Shown: piece after piece, positions 58,242-64,000 of the stretch | Layout of the letters: each line of letters starts with the position of its first letter | Position numbering within the stretch: the first letter of the stretch is position 1 | Assembly (NCBI RefSeq): GCF_002210165.1 | Contig: NZ_AQQP01000013.1 | Span: 1-64,000 of the forward strand | Direction: 5' to 3' | DNA: 64,000 nucleotides | From: Phaeobacter sp. 22II1-1F12B | Lineage (GTDB): Bacteria; Pseudomonadota; Alphaproteobacteria; Rhodobacterales; Rhodobacteraceae | Notes under the pieces: generated by a model | Database searches by the model: none | Told to the model about the DNA's origin: nothing | What the model saw: the letters and a program-made list of their open reading frames with translations, nothing else | Position numbers and translations under genes: made by a program

Positions 58242-59480
58242 ATGCAGGACATTTACATCGTTGGCATCGGGATGACGCCGTTCGGAAAGTTCCGGGACAA
58301 AACCATCAAGGACATGACCGGCGAGGCCGTCGCCGCCGCGCTTTCCGATGCCCGAGTGACGGCAGATCGTATCGACGGCGCATTCTTCTCGAACGCGGTG
58401 CAGGGCCACATGGAGGGCCAGCACATGATCCGCGGCGAAATCGCGCTGCGTGAAATGGGCATTCAGGGCATTCCGGTGGTGAATGTCGAAAACGCCTGCG
58501 CCAGCGCCTCGACCGGGTTCAAACTGGCAGTCGATTTCCTCAAGGCCGGCAATGGCGACTGCTGTCTCGCCGTGGGCGCCGAAAAGATGTATTCTGACGA
58601 CCGTGCGTTGATGTTTTCGGCCTTCGACAGCGGCTGGGACGTCAGCAACAGCGAAGAGGTCGCGCAACGGCTGGCCGATCTGGGTGCAGGGGTCGAGGAA
58701 CCCGAAGGATCGAAATCGCCCAAGCCCTACAGCGTGTTCATGGATGTCTACGCAGGCTTCGCCCGGCTGCACATGAAGACCTTTGGCACAACTCAGGAAC
58801 AGTTCGCCGCCGTCGCCGCCAAGAACCATGCGCATTCCGTGCATAATCCACTGGCGCAATACCGAGAAGCCATGAGCGTCGATCGGGTATTGGCCGCGCC
58901 GCCGATCACCTATCCGCTGACCCTGCCGATGTGCGCCCCGATCTCGGACGGGGCCGCTGCGGCCGTTTTATGCACCGGCGAGGGGATAAAACGTCTGGGC
59001 CTAGATCCCGCGCGCGCGATCAAGGTCAAGGCCGCGATCCTGCGCTCGGGCACCGATCGTCCGCCGGAAGATTACAAGAACCACCTGACCCGGCTTGCCG
59101 CGCTTGAGGCCTATGAACAGGCCGGGATCGGCCCCGAGGATATATCGGTGGCCGAAGTGCATGACGCCACGGCCGTGGGCGAAGTGATCCAGATCGAGAA
59201 CCTCGGATTTGTCGAATTCGGCGAGGGCGGTCCCGCCAGTCTGCGCGGCGAGACAAAGATCGGTGGACGCATTCCGGTGAACCCCTCGGGCGGGTTGGAA
59301 TCCAAGGGCCACCCGGTCGGTGCCACAGGGATAGGGCAGGTTTTCGAACTGGTCACGCAACTACGCGGCGAAGCTGGCGCGCGTCAGGTCGAAGGGGCAA
59401 AGAACGCCATCGCCGAAAACGGCGGGGGGTTGCACGGGGTAGAAGAAGCGGCCGCCTGCGTCACCATTCTGGGCCGTTGA
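58242..59480 (+). CDS. SCP-x type thiolase, second copy
   Basis: This 412-aa thiolase of the SCP-x branch has its nucleophilic Cys at ~86 in VENACASASTG and the C-terminal NPSGGLESKGHPVGATG. The sequence is only moderately similar to the copy at 8950 (NNNCSTG). It begins MQDIYIVGIGMTPFG, with GTCAGGAGG upstream of the ATG at 58242. It would cleave a 3-oxoacyl-CoA, possibly 2-methyl branched. It lies between a crotonase protein and an acyl-CoA dehydrogenase. Confidence 0.9.
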   Translation: MQDIYIVGIGMTPFGKFRDKTIKDMTGEAVAAALSDARVTADRIDGAFFSNAVQGHMEGQHMIRGEIALREMGIQGIPVVNVENACASASTGFKLAVDFLKAGNGDCCLAVGAEKMYSDDRALMFSAFDSGWDVSNSEEVAQRLADLGAGVEEPEGSKSPKPYSVFMDVYAGFARLHMKTFGTTQEQFAAVAAKNHAHSVHNPLAQYREAMSVDRVLAAPPITYPLTLPMCAPISDGAAAAVLCTGEGIKRLGLDPARAIKVKAAILRSGTDRPPEDYKNHLTRLAALEAYEQAGIGPEDISVAEVHDATAVGEVIQIENLGFVEFGEGGPASLRGETKIGGRIPVNPSGGLESKGHPVGATGIGQVFELVTQLRGEAGARQVEGAKNAIAENGGGLHGVEEAAACVTILGR

Positions 59481-59496
59481 AACAAGGAGACGAACC

Positions 59497-60663
59497 ATGG
59501 AAAACGTGATCGCCGCCGCTCAGGCAATCTATACAGATGAGCAACGCATGTTGCTGGAAAACTTCCGCAAGATGGCCGAGGCAGAGTTCGCGCCGCTGGC
59601 CGAGAAATACGAGAACCTCGGCCACCCCCCCGATGCGAAAACCCTGAAGTCCCTGTTCGCCAAGGTCGAGGAATTCGGGCTGATCAGCGGCCTGATCCCC
59701 GAAGAGGACGGCGGTGCCGGAATCGACCGCATGACCTATGGCATCCTATACGAGGAACTGGCCCGGATATGGGCCGATCTGGCAATCGCGGTGCTGATTC
59801 AGGGTCATGCCGTGTTCGCGGTCAACCTCTTGGGAAATGTGGCGCAGAAAGAGGCCTATCTGAAGCCGCTCCTGCGCAGCGAACGGATCTGTGCCACCTG
59901 TATTTCCGAACCAGAGGTCGGTTCGAACGTACGCGAGGTCAAGACACGTGCGGACCGCGAGGGCGATAAGATTTTCGTCACTGGCCAGAAGCTCTGGATT
60001 TCCAATGGGGCCCAGTCGGATTTCGCCATCGTTGTCTGCAATCTGGACGACGGTATTTCCATGGTCATCGTCGACCGCGATACCGGCAACTACGAGAGCC
60101 GCGAATTGCGCAAGCTGGGGCTTGTCGGTGCATCGACCTGCGAATTGTTTTTCGACCGTGCCGAAACCAGCGCTGACCATGTTCTGGGTAATGCAGGCGG
60201 CGGCCTGTTCCAGACATTGAAACTGTTTGAGAGCGCTCGCGTGTTTGTCGGCCTGACGAGCATTGGCATAGCGCAGGCGGCGTTGGAATGTGCCGTCAAA
60301 TATGCGCAGGATCGCCAACAACATGGTAAGCCGATCGGCGGGCACCAGTTGATTCAAGGCTACCTGGCCGACATGGCCACGCACCTGGATGCCGCGCGCC
60401 TGTTGTGCCAGCGCGGGCTGCAACTTCTGGACCTGGGCGTGCGCTGTGACACCCAGACCTCGATGGCGAAATGGTATGCAACCGAAATGGCCGTCGAAAT
60501 CGCCGGCAAAGCGGTGCAGATCCACGGCGGCAACGGCATCACCAAAGAGTTCCCCGTTGAACGGCACTTCCGCAATGCAAAGGTCATGCCGATTCCCGAT
60601 GGCACCACCGAAATCCAAAAACTGGTCATCGGGCGCAACCTGACCGGGCTTAACGCGTTCTGA
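59497..60663 (+). CDS. Acyl-CoA dehydrogenase with Asp at the canonical base position
   Basis: This 388-aa acyl-CoA dehydrogenase has ISEPEVGSNVREV (altered GAGSD), LWISNG and HGGNGITKEF, and at the C-terminal base position MPIPDGTTEIQK, with Asp368 where Glu is usual. Helix G lacks a Glu (SARVFVGL). It shares the Asp feature with the protein at 35449. It is the last gene of the hydratase-thiolase operon and is convergent with the 60748 dehydrogenase. Confidence 0.86.
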   Translation: MENVIAAAQAIYTDEQRMLLENFRKMAEAEFAPLAEKYENLGHPPDAKTLKSLFAKVEEFGLISGLIPEEDGGAGIDRMTYGILYEELARIWADLAIAVLIQGHAVFAVNLLGNVAQKEAYLKPLLRSERICATCISEPEVGSNVREVKTRADREGDKIFVTGQKLWISNGAQSDFAIVVCNLDDGISMVIVDRDTGNYESRELRKLGLVGASTCELFFDRAETSADHVLGNAGGGLFQTLKLFESARVFVGLTSIGIAQAALECAVKYAQDRQQHGKPIGGHQLIQGYLADMATHLDAARLLCQRGLQLLDLGVRCDTQTSMAKWYATEMAVEIAGKAVQIHGGNGITKEFPVERHFRNAKVMPIPDGTTEIQKLVIGRNLTGLNAF

Positions 60664-60679
60664 AAAGGGCCTTGGCCGC

Positions 60680-60713
60680 CCCACCGTCGGCGCTCGTCAG
60701 CGTCGAGGGTGGG
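60680..60713. terminator. Hairpin between convergent dehydrogenase genes
   Basis: The arms at 60680-60694 and 60699-60713 pair over about 15 positions with one mismatch and one G-T wobble around the loop CGTC. The position between the ends of two convergent genes suggests a bidirectional terminator, though no T-run is present. Confidence 0.5.
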
Positions 60714-60747
60714 CACGACCCGGAGTGATCGCGATACGGGCGAAGAG

Positions 60748-61911
60748 TCAGTAGGACTTGGGCATCCCCAATGCCTTCTCGGCCACGTAGGAGAGGATCA
60801 ACTCCTCGCTGACCGGCGCGATGAAGTTCAGTACGCTTTCGCGAAAGTAACGCTCGACGTGGTATTCCTGCGCGAAGCCAAAGCCGCCGTGGGTGCGCAC
60901 CGCGCGGAATGCCGCTTCGTAGGCCGCCGAGCCGGCGAGGTTGCGCGCGGTATTGGCCTCCAGCCCGCAGGGCTTGCCCTGATCGTAAAGCGTGGCGGCT
61001 TTGTAGGTCATCAGTTCCGCCGCCTGAAGGCGCATCCACACCGAGGCCAGCGGATGCTGGATCGCCTGGTTCTGGCCGATTGGACGGTCGAAGACGACGC
61101 GTTCGCGCGCATAGGCGGCCGCCTTTTCCAGTACGTACATCCCAAACCCGACCGCAGCCGCGGCGACAATGATCCGCTCGGCATTCAGCCCGTGGAGCAG
61201 GACCTTGAAACCCTCACCTTCCGCGCCGATGCGGTCCTCTTCGGGCACCTCCAGCCCATCAATGAAGATAGCGTTGGAGTCGACCGCCTTGCGGCCCATC
61301 TTGGCAATTTCATGCACGTCGATCTTGCTGCGGTCGAAATCGGTGTAGAACACTGACATGCCGTCGGTCGGTCGCTCGCAGTCCTCGATGGGCGTGGTCC
61401 GGGTCACCAGCAGGATGTGATCTGCGCGCTGTGCGGTCGAGGTCCAGACCTTGCGCCCGTTGACCACATACCCACCGTCTTCGCGTCGGCGCGCAAAGGT
61501 CGAGATATGCGTGGTATCAAGGCCGGCGTCCGGTTCGGTTACGCCGAAGCAGGAGCGGTGCTCTCCGCGGATCAGAGGCGGCAGCATTCGAGCCTTCTGT
61601 TCGTCGGTGCCGAAGCCGACCACCGGTTGCAGCCCAAAGATATTGATATGCACCGCGGAACTGGCCGCCGCGCCGTAACGCCCGATCTCCTGCATGACCA
61701 GCGATGCCTCTGTGATACCCAGGCCCGATCCGCCATACTGCTCTTCCATCGTGACGCCATAGAAACCGCCCTTTGCGATCTCGGCCGCAAAATCTTCGGG
61801 GAAGGTCCCGGTTCGTTCGCGTTCCAGCCAGTAGGCATCGTCGAAACGCGAGCAGATCCTGGCCACCGCGTCGCGGATGGCCCGTTGCTCTTCGGTGAGA
61901 TCGAAATCCAT
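60748..61911 (-). CDS. Acyl-CoA dehydrogenase, GMPKSY-ending subgroup
   Basis: This 387-aa acyl-CoA dehydrogenase has VTEPDAGLDTTHI (altered GAGSD), VWTSTAQ in place of FITNG, LNAERIIVAAA (Glu at helix G), and the C-terminus AEKALGMPKSY, the subgroup shared with 37416 and 46305. The ATG at 61911 follows AAGGAG, which is at the end of the GntR gene 4 bp away. It is the third gene of a minus-strand unit with a CoA-transferase and a GntR regulator. Confidence 0.87.
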   Translation of the reverse strand: MDFDLTEEQRAIRDAVARICSRFDDAYWLERERTGTFPEDFAAEIAKGGFYGVTMEEQYGGSGLGITEASLVMQEIGRYGAAASSAVHINIFGLQPVVGFGTDEQKARMLPPLIRGEHRSCFGVTEPDAGLDTTHISTFARRREDGGYVVNGRKVWTSTAQRADHILLVTRTTPIEDCERPTDGMSVFYTDFDRSKIDVHEIAKMGRKAVDSNAIFIDGLEVPEEDRIGAEGEGFKVLLHGLNAERIIVAAAAVGFGMYVLEKAAAYARERVVFDRPIGQNQAIQHPLASVWMRLQAAELMTYKAATLYDQGKPCGLEANTARNLAGSAAYEAAFRAVRTHGGFGFAQEYHVERYFRESVLNFIAPVSEELILSYVAEKALGMPKSY

Positions 61912-61915
61912 GCGA

Positions 61916-62791
61916 TCACTCCTTCTTCTGACGTGGGTGTGGTTCGCCCGAATGCTCGGGCGGGGCGGGTTCCGCCATATGCGGGCGCCAGGAGCCGGGA
62001 TCTCCTGTGGCGAGATTGCCGAACTGGCGCTCGGCGGAAAAGACGTCGCTGCGGATCTGCACGAGGTGAGCCATGACCGGGCGGCCTTCGGGATCGAACA
62101 AGCGCGAGACCACATGGGCCACCGGCTCGCTGAGGGTGATGCCCAACAGGTGCGCGGTGGCGATGTCGGCCCGAACGATGGTGATGATCTGGTCGCCCGA
62201 CAGATCCGTCATGCCGGTGTGGTCGCGCAGCAGTTGCGAATATAGCTGCGTTTCGTCAGCGCCCTCGGGCAGCATCTCGAAATAGCGTTGCGGCAGCCAC
62301 AGATCGACCAGCGAATACGGCTGCTGCCCGGCGTGATGGCGCTTGCGCACATGAACCAGCGGCGTTTCCATCCCCGTCAGGTCGCGGCCAAGATCGGGAA
62401 GCTCCTTACAGGGCGCACGCGACAATATATCTATACGCACCTGTGCCCCGAGCGTCAGCGGATCGTAGGCGGGCGCACGTGGCTCGCTCTCCTCGGCCGC
62501 CGCAGTCACGAAGGTGCCCAGTCCGCGCGTGCTGTCGATCATGCCCTCATTGCGCAGAACCCCAAGAGCCTGGCGGACGGTTTCGCGCGCCAGGCCGTAT
62601 TCGTCGCGCAGGGCCGGAAGGGTTGGCAACTGGCTGTGTATGGGCCAATCGCCGCAGCGAATCTTTTCGCGAAATAGGCTTGCGAGCTTGAGATACAAGG
62701 GGATGCCGTCACGCTGCCGAAGCAGTTCCCTGGCCGAGCCTTCCTCCGGGCGGGGACAGTGGCCGACGCCGGTGGTCCGGGTGCCGCTCAA
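61916..62791 (-). CDS. GntR-family (HutC/UTRA) transcriptional regulator
   Basis: This regulator of ~291 aa has an N-terminal winged helix of GntR type (SQLPTLPALRDEYGLARETVRQAL, residues ~53-76 in outline; NEGMIDSTRGLGTFV) and a C-terminal UTRA ligand domain with VRKRHHAGQQPYSLVDLWLP. UTRA domains bind small effectors. The likely start is TTG at 62791 overlapping the CoA-transferase stop by 4 bp; no ATG is found before the helix-turn-helix, so the exact start is uncertain. It probably controls the flanking CoA-transferase and dehydrogenase genes, independently of the CTAACA regulon. Confidence 0.86.
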   Translation of the reverse strand: MSGTRTTGVGHCPRPEEGSARELLRQRDGIPLYLKLASLFREKIRCGDWPIHSQLPTLPALRDEYGLARETVRQALGVLRNEGMIDSTRGLGTFVTAAAEESEPRAPAYDPLTLGAQVRIDILSRAPCKELPDLGRDLTGMETPLVHVRKRHHAGQQPYSLVDLWLPQRYFEMLPEGADETQLYSQLLRDHTGMTDLSGDQIITIVRADIATAHLLGITLSEPVAHVVSRLFDPEGRPVMAHLVQIRSDVFSAERQFGNLATGDPGSWRPHMAEPAPPEHSGEPHPRQKKE

Positions 62792-64000
62792 GGCTGGTCG
62801 CCGGACCGAGGCACCGCTCCTGTCAGACCGTCGTTTACCGACGAGTCCTGCTCGGGTTGCACAACGACACCGGCCTTTATCAGTTGAGCAACCCTTTCCG
62901 GTGAGAAGCCGAACTCTTCCAGGATCGCCGTGCCCTGTGCGCCAAGGGCAGGTGCCGGAAGATCGGGGCCCATCTCGACGCCGCGCATCGTATAAGGGCT
63001 TCGGACCCGGCGCATCGGCCCCTGCTGGGGATGGTCATAATCTTCTATCAGGCCAACGGCGCGGACATGCGGATCGTCGGGCAGGTCCTCCATCGCCATC
63101 ACTGGGGCATTGGGAATATCGAGGGCATCGAACAGCGCCTGCCACTCTGCGGTGGTCCGCTGCGGCAGGATATGCGTTACAACAAGTTCATAGAGTTCGG
63201 GAAAATGCCGCTGTGCGGTCGCCGCGTCGGTCATCATGGGGCCGTCGGCCACGTCGTCGCGACCCACAGCACGCAGAAACCGCTGCCATTGATCGAATTT
63301 GTAGATCCCGTGCGCGATGAAACCGTCGCTGGTTTGCGCTGGTTTGCGGAATGGACTCATGACCCGCGCATAGCCGAACCCGCCTTCCGGAGGCCGGAAG
63401 GCCGCCCCGTTGAAATGCTGGCTCAACATCACCGATATCATCGTTTCGAACATCGGCGTTTCGATGTAGCACCCTTCGCCGGTGGTGCGCTGCCGGAACA
63501 GGCCGGCCAGCATCGCCTGACCCAGCGCCAGCCCGGTGATCTTGTCGGCGGCCACCATCGGCACAAAGGCGGGGGCACCTGCGTTGCGCCCGTTGGCCTC
63601 GGCCAGACCCGACCGGGCCTGAATCAGGTCATCGAAGGCGGGCAAGTCGGCATAGGGCCCGTCCTGCCCGAACCCGATCGCGGCGCAGTAGACGATGCGC
63701 GGATTGACCTCCCGCACGGCGTCATATCCAAGACCCAGCCGCTCGATCGCAGGCACTCGCATATTGTGAACCACGATGTCCGCCTGACTCAGCATCTCCA
63801 GCAGCGCCGCACGCCCTTCGGGGGATTTGAGATCAAGCGCAATGCTGCGTTTGTTCCGGTTCACCGCCATCCACTGAGCGGTCATACCCGGCACGCGCGA
63901 GGCGCCGAGGCGCCGATAATAGTCGCCTTCCGGCGCTTCGACCTTGATCACATCAGCGCCGAAATCGCCCAGGAACTGGGTGGCGTAGGGGGCCAGGAGA
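62788..64000 (-). CDS. CaiB/BaiF family CoA-transferase (N-terminus beyond the window)
   Basis: This family III CoA-transferase is partial: the frame is open to the right edge (LLAPYATQFLGDFGADVIKVEAP at the edge, in outline), so the N-terminal ~20-30 residues lie outside. Visible features are NKRSIALDLKSPEGR, IGFGQDGPYADLPAFDDLIQARSG, with the presumed catalytic Asp in AFDD, and ADKITGLALGQAMLAGL. It lacks the AGHD racemase pattern seen in the 56220 protein and is more like formyl-CoA or succinyl-CoA-type transferases. Its stop overlaps the GntR start. Confidence 0.85.
   Translation of the reverse strand, partial: LLAPYATQFLGDFGADVIKVEAPEGDYYRRLGASRVPGMTAQWMAVNRNKRSIALDLKSPEGRAALLEMLSQADIVVHNMRVPAIERLGLGYDAVREVNPRIVYCAAIGFGQDGPYADLPAFDDLIQARSGLAEANGRNAGAPAFVPMVAADKITGLALGQAMLAGLFRQRTTGEGCYIETPMFETMISVMLSQHFNGAAFRPPEGGFGYARVMSPFRKPAQTSDGFIAHGIYKFDQWQRFLRAVGRDDVADGPMMTDAATAQRHFPELYELVVTHILPQRTTAEWQALFDALDIPNAPVMAMEDLPDDPHVRAVGLIEDYDHPQQGPMRRVRSPYTMRGVEMGPDLPAPALGAQGTAILEEFGFSPERVAQLIKAGVVVQPEQDSSVNDGLTGAVPRSGDQP

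Noticed and set aside
1-64000. tRNA, rRNA, CRISPR arrays, intact transposases, phage genes
   Set aside because: None were recognised on reading either strand. No regularly spaced repeats and no transposase motifs were seen.

Overview
The window is high-GC DNA of alphaproteobacterial, probably Rhodobacterales (roseobacter-type), character. I infer this from the gene families, the dense operons with ATGA and TGATG junctions, and the codon usage, not from any marker gene. It is almost entirely one catabolic region for acyl-CoA chemistry. I count three biotin-dependent acyl-CoA carboxylases of the methylcrotonyl/geranyl-CoA carboxylase class, eight acyl-CoA dehydrogenases, five enoyl-CoA hydratase/isomerase proteins, five classical SDRs, four acyl-CoA ligases, two SCP-x type thiolases, two family III CoA-transferase/racemase proteins, an HMG-CoA-lyase-like and a citryl-CoA-lyase-like enzyme, several hotdog thioesterases, a biotin importer (BioY) and a branched-chain-amino-acid-type ABC importer. 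No rRNA, tRNA, CRISPR array or intact insertion sequence was seen.

Layout. 0-1 kb: a metallo-beta-lactamase-fold hydrolase. 1.1-7.9 kb (minus): operon tetR - carboxyltransferase - hydratase - biotin carboxylase/BCCP - acyl-CoA dehydrogenase - bioY. 8.1-10.1 kb (minus): thiolase and SDR. 10.4 kb (plus): PaaY/CaiE-like hexapeptide protein. 11.1-17.3 kb (minus): hydratase - AtuA-family protein - biotin carboxylase - separate BCCP - carboxyltransferase. 17.4-22.4 kb (plus): two isovaleryl-CoA-dehydrogenase-like paralogues, a 2,4-dienoyl-CoA-reductase-like SDR, a hydratase and two thioesterases. 22.4-23.8 kb (minus): an unusual regulator with two complete TetR units in one chain. 23.9-28.8 kb (plus): SDR, acyl-CoA synthetase, NmrA-like protein, AraC-type regulator, thioesterase. 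28.8-31.8 kb: a scarred segment with a broken tag gene, a thioesterase tail fragment and a MarR/DoxX/GST island. 31.8-35.4 kb (minus): acyl-CoA ligase and FadH-like reductase. 35.4-48.3 kb (plus): an eleven-gene operon with dehydrogenases, hydratases, CoA ligase, a complete carboxylase and two C-C lyases. 48.4-56.2 kb (plus): ABC importer with an embedded acyl-CoA ligase, and an SDR. 56.2-64 kb: racemase-like protein, hydratase, thiolase, dehydrogenases, a GntR regulator and a CoA-transferase cut by the window edge.

How it fits together. Seven near-identical 14-bp inverted repeats (consensus CTAACA-NN-TGTTAG) lie at the heads of nearly all the operons between 7.9 and 48.4 kb, including both TetR genes. 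In most cases they sit between recognisable -35 and -10 elements, so 7.9-56 kb looks like a single regulon. The enzyme set (carboxylation of a beta-methyl enoyl-CoA, hydration, retro-aldol/Claisen cleavage, plus an alpha-methylacyl-CoA-racemase-like protein and SCP-x thiolases) is what one would expect for importing, activating and shortening a methyl-branched, isoprenoid-like or alicyclic acid. The substrate cannot be read from the sequence; that part is inference.
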